Below, piece after piece: positions 37,383 to 47,571 of a DNA stretch of 64,000 bases. The first letter of the stretch is position 1; each line of letters starts with the position of its first letter. The stretch comes from Siccirubricoccus deserti (GTDB lineage Bacteria; Pseudomonadota; Alphaproteobacteria; Acetobacterales; Acetobacteraceae), in NCBI RefSeq assembly GCF_014283215.1, contig NZ_JACOMF010000010.1:83720-147719 (forward strand). Reading direction: 5' to 3'. The translations under genes and the position numbers were made by a program. The notes under the pieces were generated by a model. It saw only the letters and a list, made by a program, of their open reading frames with translations. It made no database searches and had not been told where the DNA came from.

Positions 37383-37870
37383 TCGCCGCGCGGCCGAAGC
37401 CGTGCCTCGGCGCGCGGCCCGCCCTGCCCGGGGCCGAGCACCATGCCGGCCGGCACCGGCTGCGCCGTGCCGATGGTGTAGAGATAGGCCGCCGCATCGC
37501 GCGCCTCCCGCTCCGTCAGGCCGAGCGAGGGCATGGCGGAGCCGGGCGAGATGGCCTGCGGGTCGCGCAGCCAGGCGACCAGGTTCTCCGGCGCATTCGG
37601 CAGCCTGCCGCCGACATAGGCGCGGCGGGACCACTCCAGCAGCGGCGGCCCGACCCAGGCCACCGCGCCGCGAATGCCAGGAATCACATGGCAGGACCCG
37701 CAGCCGCGTTCGGTGATGACGGCGCGGCCGCGCGCCGGGTCGGCGCCGGCGATGCGCAGCTGCGGCGGCGGCTCCGCCTCGTCGCAGCCGGCGAGCAGCG
37801 CGGCGAATGCGAGCAGGGCTGGGCCCAGGATCGGGCGAATGCTGGCCTCCCCGAACGGCTGCGGCGGCAA
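37376..37870 (-). CDS. Lipoprotein monoheme cytochrome c, opposite strand
   Basis: A 164-aa class I cytochrome c with lipobox LAGC near residue 29, heme motif CGSCH near residue 60 and an axial Met in SAMPSLGL about 55 residues later, typical of the fold. It runs against the flanking genes: its 3' end overlaps the small oxidase protein by 7 bases and its 5' end is about 105 bases from actB, which diverges from it. A mobile electron carrier between ACIII and the oxidase would fit. Other starts within the leader are possible. Confidence 0.8.
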   Translation of the reverse strand: MPPQPFGEASIRPILGPALLAFAALLAGCDEAEPPPQLRIAGADPARGRAVITERGCGSCHVIPGIRGAVAWVGPPLLEWSRRAYVGGRLPNAPENLVAWLRDPQAISPGSAMPSLGLTEREARDAAAYLYTIGTAQPVPAGMVLGPGQGGPRAEARLRPRGDQ

Positions 37871-37974
37871 CGTGGCGCGACCGCTACCGGTTGCGCCGGA
37901 CAGGAACCAGGGCGGTGCCGGGTGCGTAGCGGCATGGCGCGGCCGGCGCGTGCGGCGGCGGGGTGCATCATCCC

Positions 37975-40755
37975 ATGACAGACGAGCACAGCCTTCCGCC
38001 GCCCGAACGCCGCACCGTGCTGCGCGCCGCGGGTGCCTCGCTCGCCCTTGCCGCCGCGGCGGGCTGCGACATCGGGCCGGAGGAATTCGGCCATCCGTTG
38101 CATGCCCGCGGCCACGGCGTGCACGCCGAGGCGCTGAGCTATGCGACGGTGCTGGAGCTGGACGGTCTCGGTCGCGGCGTGCTGGTGCGTACCCGAGCCG
38201 GCCATGCCATCAAGATCGAGGGCAACCCGGCGCATCCTGCGAGCCTCGGCGCGACCGACGTTTTCCTGGAATCGGCCGTGCTCTCGCTGCACGACCCCAC
38301 CCGCTCCCGCCGCATTCGCCGCGCCGGGCGCGCGCTGCGCGAGGCTGCGGGCCTGCCGGGCTTCCTCGGCGAACGCCGCGCGGCGCTGGCGGCGCAGGGT
38401 GGGGCCGGGCTGCGGCTGCTGACCGGCCCGGTCTCCTCGCCAACCCAGCGGCGGCTGATCGGCACGCTGCTCGTAGCTTTCCCCGAGGCACGCTGGCACG
38501 TCCACGCGCCGCTCGGTGATGCCGGCGCGGCGGAGGGCGCCCGGCGTGCCTTCGGCCAGGCGGTGGTGCCGGTGCACGACCTCTCGCGCGCTGCCTGCGT
38601 TCTCTCCCTCGGCGCCGACCTGCTGGGGCCGGGGCCGGCGCAGCTCCGCCAGGCGCGGGACTGGTCGGCTGCGCGCGCGCCGGGCCGCGCCGGCCACGCT
38701 CCACTGCCCGGGCTGATTGTCGCCGAGTCCGTGTCGAGCCTGACCGGCGCCAAGGCCGACCGCCGGCTCGCCCTGCCGCCAGCGGGGATCGAGGCGCTGG
38801 CCCGTGCGGTGGCGACGGAGCTCGGCATCGCCGCCGCCGGCGCCGCGCCGCAGCATCCGGAGGCACCCGGCATCGCCGCCGCCCTGCGCGCCGCCGGCCC
38901 CGCCGCGCTGGTCGCGGCCGGGCGCGGCCAATCGGCCTCGGTGCATGCGCTGGCGCATGCGATGAATGCTACGCTCGGTGCCATCGGCACTACGGTACGG
39001 CTGATCGACGACCCGGCCGGTGCCGCGGAGGCTGGCGACCTCGCCGCGCTGGCCGAGGCGATGGCACGGGGCGCGGTCACCGACCTGCTGGTGCTGGACG
39101 CCAACCCGGTGCTGGACGCGCCGGCCGGACTCGACTTCGTGGGGCTGCTGGCGCGGGTGCCGCACAGCGTGCATGCCGGGCTCTACCCCGACGAGACGGC
39201 GCTCGCCTGCGCCTGGCACCTGCCGCTACGGCATCCGCTGGAATCCTGGGGCGACAGCCTGGCCTTCGAGGGGACGGCGGCGATTCGCCAGCCCGCAACC
39301 GTCCCGCTGGTGGAGACGGCGCTCCCGGCCGAGGAGATCCTGGCATGGACCGCCGGCCAGTCGGCGGCGGGCGAGGCGCTGGTGCGCGAGACCTGGCGCA
39401 AGGCCTGGGGCGAGGCAAGCTTCGAGGAGCGCTGGCTGGCCGCGCTGGAGGCGGGGGTGGTGCCGGACAGCGCCGCGCCGGCGCGCGACCTACGGCTAAG
39501 TGCGGATTTCAACCCTGGCCCCGCCGCGCCGGCGGCCGAAGGCCTCACCGCGCTGTTCATGCCCGATCCGCATTTCTGGGACGGCCGCTTCGCACCGAAT
39601 GCGTGGCTGCAGGAGCTGCCGCGACCGCTGGACAAGCTCGCCTGGGGCAATGCCGCGCTGATCGCGCCGCAGGATGCCATGGCCCTGCTGCTCGGCGATG
39701 GGGCGGCGGTGGAGCTGACGCTGCAGGGCCGCAGCCTGCGGGTGCCGGTGGTGATCGCGCCGGGCCAGGCGCCCGGCGTGGTGGCGCTGCCACTCGGCGG
39801 CGGGCGGCGCGCCGTGGGCGGGGTCGCGCCGGCGCTCGGCTTCGACGCCTACCGCCTGCGGCCGGCCGAGGCTCCCTGGGCCGCGCCGGGCCTCGTGCTC
39901 CGCCCGACCGGGGAGGTGCTGCCGCTGGTCTCGACCGCCTGGCACCACCCGGTGGCGTCCGACCCGCCGCCAGTCCGGCGCGTCGCGCCGGGCGAGGTCA
40001 TCCCGCCCCTGCCGGAGCCGCGCTCGCTCTATCCCGACTGGTCCTATCCCGGACAGGCCTGGGGCATGGCGATCGACCTCGATGCCTGCATCGGCTGCAA
40101 TGCCTGCTCGCTCGCCTGCCAGGCGGAGAACAACACGCCGGTGGTCGGGCCGGAGGAGACGGCGCGTGGCCGCGCCATGCACTGGCTGCGGGTGGACCGC
40201 TACCAGTACGGTCCGGCCGAGGCACCACGGACCGACTTCCAGCCCGTCCCCTGCATGCATTGCGAAAAGGCGCCCTGCGAGGTGGTCTGCCCGGTGAATG
40301 CCACCGTGCACGATCATGAGGGGCTAAACCTCATGGTTTATCCCCGCTGCATCGGCACCCGCACCTGCTCCAACAACTGCCCCTACAAGGTGCGGCGCTT
40401 CAATTGGGGCGACTATGCCCGCGCCACCGGAGCGCTGCCGGTGCGCAACCCGGAGGTGCCCGCGCGCCCGCGCGGCGTGATCGAGAAATGCACCTATTGC
40501 CAGCACCGCATCGCCGCCGCGCGCACGGCGGCGAATCAGGAGGGGCGCGCGATCCGCGACGGCGAGGTGGAGACCGCCTGCCAGCGCGCCTGCCCGACCC
40601 GCGCCATCAGCTTTGGCGACATCAACGACCCCGAGAGCGCCGTCTCCCGTGCCCGGCGCGAGGGGCGGCACTACGCGCTGCTCGGGCATTTGGACACGCG
40701 GCCCCGGACCACCTATCTGGCGCGCCTCGTCACCCCTTCGGAGGAACCGCCATGA
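37975..40755 (+). CDS. actB: Alternative complex III subunit ActB (MopB-like/ferredoxin fusion)
   Basis: A 926-aa protein with a twin-arginine leader (ERRTVLRAAG, then Cys in AAGC that could be lipidated). Residues about 50-650 resemble a molybdopterin-oxidoreductase-like domain that in ACIII lacks cofactor. The C-terminal 200 residues form a multi-cluster ferredoxin: CIGCNACSLAC near residue 704, CMHCEKAPCEVVCP, CIGTRTCSNNCP and CTYC with CQRACP, so three [4Fe-4S] and one [3Fe-4S] are expected. It is translated with actC (TGA overlaps the next ATG). A GTG codon 12 bases upstream is an alternative start. Confidence 0.92.
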   Translation: MTDEHSLPPPERRTVLRAAGASLALAAAAGCDIGPEEFGHPLHARGHGVHAEALSYATVLELDGLGRGVLVRTRAGHAIKIEGNPAHPASLGATDVFLESAVLSLHDPTRSRRIRRAGRALREAAGLPGFLGERRAALAAQGGAGLRLLTGPVSSPTQRRLIGTLLVAFPEARWHVHAPLGDAGAAEGARRAFGQAVVPVHDLSRAACVLSLGADLLGPGPAQLRQARDWSAARAPGRAGHAPLPGLIVAESVSSLTGAKADRRLALPPAGIEALARAVATELGIAAAGAAPQHPEAPGIAAALRAAGPAALVAAGRGQSASVHALAHAMNATLGAIGTTVRLIDDPAGAAEAGDLAALAEAMARGAVTDLLVLDANPVLDAPAGLDFVGLLARVPHSVHAGLYPDETALACAWHLPLRHPLESWGDSLAFEGTAAIRQPATVPLVETALPAEEILAWTAGQSAAGEALVRETWRKAWGEASFEERWLAALEAGVVPDSAAPARDLRLSADFNPGPAAPAAEGLTALFMPDPHFWDGRFAPNAWLQELPRPLDKLAWGNAALIAPQDAMALLLGDGAAVELTLQGRSLRVPVVIAPGQAPGVVALPLGGGRRAVGGVAPALGFDAYRLRPAEAPWAAPGLVLRPTGEVLPLVSTAWHHPVASDPPPVRRVAPGEVIPPLPEPRSLYPDWSYPGQAWGMAIDLDACIGCNACSLACQAENNTPVVGPEETARGRAMHWLRVDRYQYGPAEAPRTDFQPVPCMHCEKAPCEVVCPVNATVHDHEGLNLMVYPRCIGTRTCSNNCPYKVRRFNWGDYARATGALPVRNPEVPARPRGVIEKCTYCQHRIAAARTAANQEGRAIRDGEVETACQRACPTRAISFGDINDPESAVSRARREGRHYALLGHLDTRPRTTYLARLVTPSEEPP

Positions 40756-42068
40756 GCATGGCGGCCGACACCCGTCCGGTTGCGGATGTCGCGCTCCAGG
40801 GCCGCTTCGGCTGGCGCTTCGCCCTCTCGGTCGGCGCCGCCGCGGCGGGCGTGCTGCTGCTGGCCTATGCCGTCGCGGCCCTGCTGCTGCGGGGCACCAT
40901 CCTCTGGGGCACCAACATCCCCTTCGTGTGGGGCTTCGACCTCATCAACTACACCTGGTGGATCGGCATCGCCAACGCTGCCAGCCTCTTCGCCGTGATC
41001 CTGGTGCTGCGGCGGCATGGGCTGCGCACCGCGGTGAACCGCTTCGCCGAGGCGGCGGCGCTGGCCGCGGTCGCCGCCGCCGCTCTCTACCCCATCCTCC
41101 ACCTGGGCCGGCCCTGGCTGTTCTACTGGGTGCTGCCCTATCCCGCGACCTATCAGGTCTGGCCGCAGTTCCGCTCGACGCTGGTCTGGGACCTCTGGGG
41201 CATCATGTCCCATGTCATCGTCACCAGCCTGTTCTGGTACACCGGGCTGATCCCCGACCTCGCCACCATGCGTGACCGTGCGGCGGCGCGTGGGCGGATG
41301 ACCACGGCGCGCCTCTACGGGGTGTTCGCGCTGGGCTGGCGCGGCTCCGTCCAGCACTGGGCGCGGCACCAGGCGGCCTACCGGCTGGTCGCCGCCCTGG
41401 TGCTGCCGATGCTGGTATCCGCCCAGACCATCGTCGCGCTGGAATTCGCCACCACCCTGGTGCCGGACTGGCACCAGGCACGGCTGCCGCTGCATGTCGT
41501 CGTCACCGGCATCCCCTCCGGCCTCGGCATCGTCCTCGCCCTTGCGGCCCTGCTGCGCGTCGGGCTCGGCCTCTCGCGCTACATCGACGATGCCGACATG
41601 GACCTGCTGGCGAAGCTGCTGGCCTCCGCCGCACTCGGCTGCAGCTATCTCTACGCGGAGGCGTTGCTGAGCGCGGCGCTGGAGGACCCGGCAACCCGCG
41701 CCGCGACCCTCGCCCGCCTGTTCGGCGCCTATGGCCTGTTGCATTGGGGCGGCGCGGTGCTGATCGTGCTGCTGCCGCAGCTCCTCTGGCTGAAGGCGCT
41801 GCGGCACCGCGCCCTGGCCGCCATCCTCATCGGCCTCGGCGCCGCGGCAGGCGCCTGGCTGGACCGCTTCGTGCTCGTCGCCGGCGGACTGCTGCGGGAC
41901 CACCTGCCGCGCATCGGCCCGCTCTACGCGCCGACCCTGCCGGAATGGATGCTGCTGCTCGGCACGGTCGGGCTTTTCGCGCTGCTGATGCTGCTCTTCG
42001 CCCGCCTCATCCCCGTCGTCTCCATGTTCGAGACGCGGCACGAGGAAAGCGAGGCGGAGGTGCCATGA
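40752..42068 (+). CDS. actC: Alternative complex III subunit ActC, NrfD-like membrane subunit
   Basis: A 438-aa polytopic membrane protein of the NrfD/PsrC type with about ten transmembrane helices, the quinol-oxidising subunit of alternative complex III in family models. Conserved charged and His residues occur within helices (GFDLINYTWWIG, YPILHLGRPW, LEFATTLVPDWHQ). The start overlaps the actB stop (ATGA) and the stop overlaps actD, so the act genes are strictly coupled. Confidence 0.92.
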   Translation: MSMAADTRPVADVALQGRFGWRFALSVGAAAAGVLLLAYAVAALLLRGTILWGTNIPFVWGFDLINYTWWIGIANAASLFAVILVLRRHGLRTAVNRFAEAAALAAVAAAALYPILHLGRPWLFYWVLPYPATYQVWPQFRSTLVWDLWGIMSHVIVTSLFWYTGLIPDLATMRDRAAARGRMTTARLYGVFALGWRGSVQHWARHQAAYRLVAALVLPMLVSAQTIVALEFATTLVPDWHQARLPLHVVVTGIPSGLGIVLALAALLRVGLGLSRYIDDADMDLLAKLLASAALGCSYLYAEALLSAALEDPATRAATLARLFGAYGLLHWGGAVLIVLLPQLLWLKALRHRALAAILIGLGAAAGAWLDRFVLVAGGLLRDHLPRIGPLYAPTLPEWMLLLGTVGLFALLMLLFARLIPVVSMFETRHEESEAEVP

Positions 42069-42601
42069 GCGAAGCCCCGCCCGCCGGCGTGATCGCCGAA
42101 TTCGCGACCGCCGAGGCGATGGTCGCGGCGCTGCGCGCGGCGAAGGCGGCAGGCTGGCGCGAGATGGACGCCTATGCACCCTATCCCGTGCCGGAAGCGG
42201 CCGAGTTGCTCGGGGCGCATGGCGCGCCGGTGGGCTGGATCGCGATCGGCATGGGGCTGTTCGGCGCCACGCTCGCCTATGCGACCCAGTGGTGGCTCAG
42301 CGTGCATGGCTATCCGATCAACGTCGGCGGCCGGCCGCTGCACGCCCTGCCCGCCTTCCTGCCGGCCACCACCATCGTGGCCATCCTCTGGGCCTCGGCG
42401 GGCACGCTCCTCGCCTTGCTGGTCATGAACCGGCTGCCGCGGCTGCACCACCCGGTCTTCGCCGCGCCGGGCTTCGGCCGGGCCAGCGAGGACCGTTTCT
42501 TCCTCTGCCTCTTCGCCGCCGACCAGCGCTTCGAGGCCACGGGGGCCGCCCGCTTCCTGCAGGGGTTGAAGCCGCTCCGCGTCGCGGAGGTGCCGGGATG
42601 A
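42065..42601 (+). CDS. actD: Alternative complex III subunit ActD (DUF3341)
   Basis: A 178-aa DUF3341-type protein: a soluble N-terminal region with the signature AAKAAGWREMDAYAPYPVPE, followed by two transmembrane helices (about residues 58-80 and 98-122) and a short cytoplasmic tail with FFLCLFAADQRFE. It is a peripheral/membrane subunit of ACIII without cofactors. Coupled by ATGA overlaps with both neighbours. Confidence 0.9.
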   Translation: MSEAPPAGVIAEFATAEAMVAALRAAKAAGWREMDAYAPYPVPEAAELLGAHGAPVGWIAIGMGLFGATLAYATQWWLSVHGYPINVGGRPLHALPAFLPATTIVAILWASAGTLLALLVMNRLPRLHHPVFAAPGFGRASEDRFFLCLFAADQRFEATGAARFLQGLKPLRVAEVPG

Positions 42602-43005
42602 GGCGCCTCCTCCCCCTGCTGCTCGCCCTCGCCGCCTGCGATGGTTGGCCAGAGAGCACGCCGCCCCCTGCACCTGCCCCGCCGCCTCCGGGCGCGGTGG
42701 CGCAGGGCGAGAGCGCGCGCCGCGCCGCGCTGGCCCCGCCCGGCCCGCCGGTGACGGAGGCACTGCTCGCCCGTGGGATGGAGCGCTACGCCATCTACTG
42801 CACGCCCTGCCACGGCCCGGGCGGCGCCGGGGACGGTGCGGCGGTGGCGCGCGGCTTCCCCCGCCCGCCGCCCCTGCCGGCGCCGGCCGGGCGCAGCCTC
42901 GCGGCGATCGCCACCAACCTGGGCGGCGCGCATCCCTTCGACGACCGCCTGCCGCCGGTGGACCGCTGGGCCATCGCCCGCTTCGTGGAGCGGCTGCCGC
43001 GATGA
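42598..43005 (+). CDS. actE: Alternative complex III subunit ActE, monoheme cytochrome c
   Basis: A 135-aa lipoprotein cytochrome c: lipobox LAAC near residue 14, a Pro/Ala-rich linker (residues about 18-35) and one heme motif CTPCH near residue 68. The domain has no obvious classic axial Met near the end, so the sixth ligand is not certain from sequence. It is the ActE position of the act operon and overlaps both actD and actF by a few bases. Confidence 0.87.
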   Translation: MRRLLPLLLALAACDGWPESTPPPAPAPPPPGAVAQGESARRAALAPPGPPVTEALLARGMERYAIYCTPCHGPGGAGDGAAVARGFPRPPPLPAPAGRSLAAIATNLGGAHPFDDRLPPVDRWAIARFVERLPR

Positions 43006-44003
43006 AGGCGGCCGCCGGCCTTGCCCTTGCGCTGGCCGCAGGCGGGGCCGCCGCCTTCGGCGGCCCGGAGGTGCTGGAGGCCTGGCTGCCGAGTTTTCTG
43101 CTCTGGACGCAGTTCGCGATCGGGGCGCTCGGCGTGCTCGCGATCGGCCACTTGCTGCGCGAGGAATGGCTGGCGCCGATCCGCCCGCCGCTGGAGGCCA
43201 TGGCACGCAGCCTGCCCATGCTGGCCCTGATGGCAGTTCCCGTGCTGGTGGCCGTCGAGACCCTCTATCCCTGGGCGGCACCGGAGGCCGGACCGCAGCA
43301 GGGTTCGCGCGCCCTGGTGCTGGCGCCGCTTGCCTTCCGCCTGCGCGCCCTCGGCTACCTGCTGCTCTGGGCGGTGCTCGGACGGGCGCTGGCACGGCCC
43401 GGGCGGCACCAGCGCCTTTCGGCCCTCACGCTCATCCTGCTGCTGCCGAGCGCGCTGCTCGCCGCGCATGACTGGGTGTTGTCGCGCGATCCGGCCTGGC
43501 TCCCCAGCCTGCAAGGCTTCGCCATCTGGGTGGAGGGGCTGGCCGGGGCCCTGGCGCTGGCGATCCTCGCCGCGTGGCGCACCCCGCCGCGGGCGGAGGG
43601 GCTGCCGGGGCTGGAGCGAGCCCTGCTGACCCTGGCGCTGGCCGTGCTCTGGCTGTGGTTCACCCAGTTCATCGTGGTCTGGATGGCGGACCGGCCGGAG
43701 GAGTCCGGCTGGTACCTCCGCCGGCTGGGCGACTGGGGCTGGGTGCAGCTGGGCGTGGCCCTGCCGGCGCTGCTGCTGGCCATCAGCCTGGCGGCGCCGC
43801 CGGATCATGGGCGCTGGCGCATGACGGCGGTCTGCCTGCTGCTGCTCGTGCAGCATGTCGCGCATCTCTGGTGGGTGGTGCGGCCGGATGCTCCCTCGGG
43901 TGCGCCGCCACCCTGGCTGGATCTTGTAGTGGCGGGTGGGCTCGGCTTCGCCTGGGTGGTCTGGTGGGATGCCGAGCATCGGCGACGGCCAGCAACGGCC
44001 TGA
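43002..44003 (+). CDS. actF: Alternative complex III subunit ActF-like membrane protein
   Basis: A 333-aa polytopic membrane protein with about nine to ten hydrophobic helices, in the ActF position (ActF is a membrane subunit related to ActC). Conserved motifs WLWFTQFIVVWMADRPEE and WYLRR are consistent with the family. It completes the act operon and is followed by a CTAGAGC-ended element and a hairpin before selA, so transcription probably ends there. Confidence 0.85.
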   Translation: MKAAAGLALALAAGGAAAFGGPEVLEAWLPSFLLWTQFAIGALGVLAIGHLLREEWLAPIRPPLEAMARSLPMLALMAVPVLVAVETLYPWAAPEAGPQQGSRALVLAPLAFRLRALGYLLLWAVLGRALARPGRHQRLSALTLILLLPSALLAAHDWVLSRDPAWLPSLQGFAIWVEGLAGALALAILAAWRTPPRAEGLPGLERALLTLALAVLWLWFTQFIVVWMADRPEESGWYLRRLGDWGWVQLGVALPALLLAISLAAPPDHGRWRMTAVCLLLLVQHVAHLWWVVRPDAPSGAPPPWLDLVVAGGLGFAWVVWWDAEHRRRPATA

Positions 44004-44065
44004 GCCGATTGCCGGCGAACGACGCCATGCGGCGCGGTTCGGGAACCGAACCGACCCCCACCCGT

Positions 44066-44170
44066 CTAGAGCGTGACCGCTTGAGGTTGGAAAAACCGAA
44101 AGCCTGAATTACGCGACCAACCAACAAAGCTGGAGCCTGATTGCTTCAGCTTGCAGCAATCAGGCTCTAG
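44066..44170. repeat. CTAGAGC-ended element with strong terminal hairpin
   Basis: A 105-base unit starting CTAGAGCGTGACCGCT and ending with the complementary GCTCTAG-type sequence, giving imperfect terminal inverted repeats of about 15 bases. Its right half contains a perfect 12-bp hairpin (44133-44144 with 44156-44167, 11-base loop). It lies between actF and selA, ends 6 bases before the selA start, and could terminate the act operon. It resembles units at 29492 and 50811. Confidence 0.45.
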
Positions 44171-44176
44171 CGCCGC

Positions 44177-45525
<1,349 letters not shown>

Positions 45526-45529
<4 letters not shown>

Positions 45530-47427
45530 GGTCGGCGCTGATCGGCGTGCTGGGCCATGTGGACCACGGCAAGTCGGCGTTGGTGCGCGCCCTGACCGGA
45601 ACCGAGACCGACCGGCTGGCGGAGGAGCGGGCGCGCGGCATCTCCATCGTGCTCGGCTTCGCCTGCCTCGCCCTGCCGGACGGGACGGAGCTCGATCTGG
45701 TGGACGTGCCGGGGCATGAGCGCTTCATCCGCGCCATGGTCGCCGGCGCCACCGCCATGCGCGCCGCCCTGCTCTGCGTGGATGCGGTGGAAGGCGTGCG
45801 GCCGCAGAGCGTGGAGCATGCGGAGATCGCCGCGCTGCTCGGCGTCCGCCGTGGCGTGCTGGCCGTGACACGGGCCGACCGCGCGACGGCGGAGCAGGCG
45901 GCTCAGGCGGCCGAGGCGGCGCGGGACCTGCTGCGGCGGCTCGGCCTCGGCGACTGGCCAGTGATCGTGACCTCCGCCGTCACCGGCCAGGGGCTGGGCG
46001 AATTGGCTGCGGCGCTCGGCACTTTGGCCGGGCCGGCGCCACCGGATGAAGCCGGGGCGGCCTGGCTGCCGCTGGACCGCGCCTTCAGCCTGCCTGGTGC
46101 CGGGACAGTGGTGACCGGCGCCCTCCGGCGTGGCTGGCTGGCGCCCGGCATGGAGATCGAGATCCTGCCGCAAGGGCGGCGCGCCCTGGTGCGCGGGTTG
46201 CAGTCGCATGGCCGCGCCCTGCCCGCCGCCGCCCCGGGCCGGCGCGTGGCGGTGGCGCTGCGAGGCGTTGGCCGCGAGGCGGTCACGCCCGGTGATGCGC
46301 TCGCCGCGCCCGGGCTGCTGCTGCCCTCAGCGCGGCTCGATGTGCAGGTGACGCTGCTTGCCTCGGCGCCCGGCCCGGTGCCGCGTGGACAGCCAATGCG
46401 GCTGCTGATCGGCACGGCGGAGACCGGAGCACGGCTGCACCTCCTCGACCGCGACCGGCTGGCACCTGGCGAGAGTGGGGTGGCGCAGCTCCGTCTGGAC
46501 GCGCCGGTCGCGGCGCCGGTGCGCGAGCCCTTCGTGCTGCGCCTGGCCTCGCCCGCACGCACCATCGGCGGCGGGGTGGTGCTGGACGCCGCGCCGCCGC
46601 GCCGCCGCGTGCAGGATGCGGCACTGTTGCAGGCCATGGCCGCGACCGGGCCCCAGGGCGCCGCGGCATTGCGGCTGCGCGCGGCCGGGCCGGCGGGGCT
46701 GCCCGCCGAGGCGCTCGCCCGCATCGCCGGGCTGCCGTCCGCCGCCTTGCCGGCGCGGCTGGAGATGCTGCATGGCGTGCGGCTCGCCGCCGGCCCCGTC
46801 CTGCACCGGGAGGAATGCACCCGCGCCGAGGCGGTGCTGCTGGCGGCGGTGGAGGCGGCGCAGCGGCGCGACCCGACCGGACCCGGCCCGGGCCTCGGCG
46901 TGCTGCGCTCGGCCCTGCCGGCCGGCCTGCCGCTGGAGGGGCTGGCGGCGCGCCTCGTTACGGCCGGGACGCTCGAACTCACCGGCGGGCGCCTGCGGCG
47001 GCGCGGCCTCGATGTCGCAGCGCTGCTGTCGGAGGCCGACCGCGCCCTGCTGGCCGAGGTGGAGCGCGCCTTCCGCGCCGCCATGCTGGCGCCGCCGGAT
47101 GCAGAGGCGGTGGTCGGCGGCTGCCGCCGCCGCGCCACCGCGTTGCGTCACCTGCTCCGCACCGGCGTACTGGTGCGCGCGCCGGATGCCGTGCAGAAGC
47201 GGGAGGTGGTGTTCCATCGCGACGCCCTGGCGGCCGCGCGGCGTGCCATCCGCACGCATTTCGGCACGCGTCCGGATGGCTTCCTGGCCGGCGAATGCGG
47301 CAGGCTGCTCGGCATCTCGCGCCGCTTCTCCATCCCGCTGCTGGAGCACCTGGATGCCGAGCGCTTCACCCGGCGCCAGGGCGACCGCCGGATCGTGGCG
47401 GAACCGGGCGCGGCGCCGCGGCTTTGA
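45526..47427 (+). CDS. selB: Selenocysteine-specific elongation factor
   Basis: A 633-aa SelB, the EF-Tu-like GTPase that brings Sec-tRNA-Sec to UGA codons with a SECIS element. G1 GHVDHGKS near residue 10, G2 GISIVLGF, G3 DVPGHE near residue 66 and G4 reads TRAD rather than NKxD. Domains 2 and 3 follow; the C-terminal winged-helix repeats (about residues 370-633) bind SECIS RNA, ending with RRFSIPLLEHLD and RIV. It starts in the selA stop and is followed 6 bases later by selC. Confidence 0.95.
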
Positions 47428-47433
47428 GCCGCC

Positions 47434-47527
47434 GGAGGCGACAGGCGGCCTGGTGGCCCCCACGGTCTTCAAAACCGGCGACCCGCTCACCCCGGGTGGT
47501 GGGTTCGATTCCCATCCGCCTCCGCCA
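47434..47527 (+). tRNA. selC: tRNA-Sec (anticodon TCA), complete
   Basis: The 94-base gene starts GGAGGCGA, has the long D-arm, an anticodon arm with TCA at 47469-47471, the long variable arm of tRNA-Sec (paired ACCCG and CGGGT), a T-arm with GGTTCGATTCC and encoded CCA at 47525-47527. Acceptor GGAGGCG pairs with CGCCTCC. It follows selB by 6 bases, completing a selA-selB-selC operon. The last 61 bases are also found inverted at 63874-63934, so they are an integration core; the gene was cut in the anticodon loop and restored by the element's own 3' half. Confidence 0.93.
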
Positions 47528-47571
47528 TGCTCGGCTGTCAGTCGATTGGCAGAGCAAAGGCTGGCTTAGGC

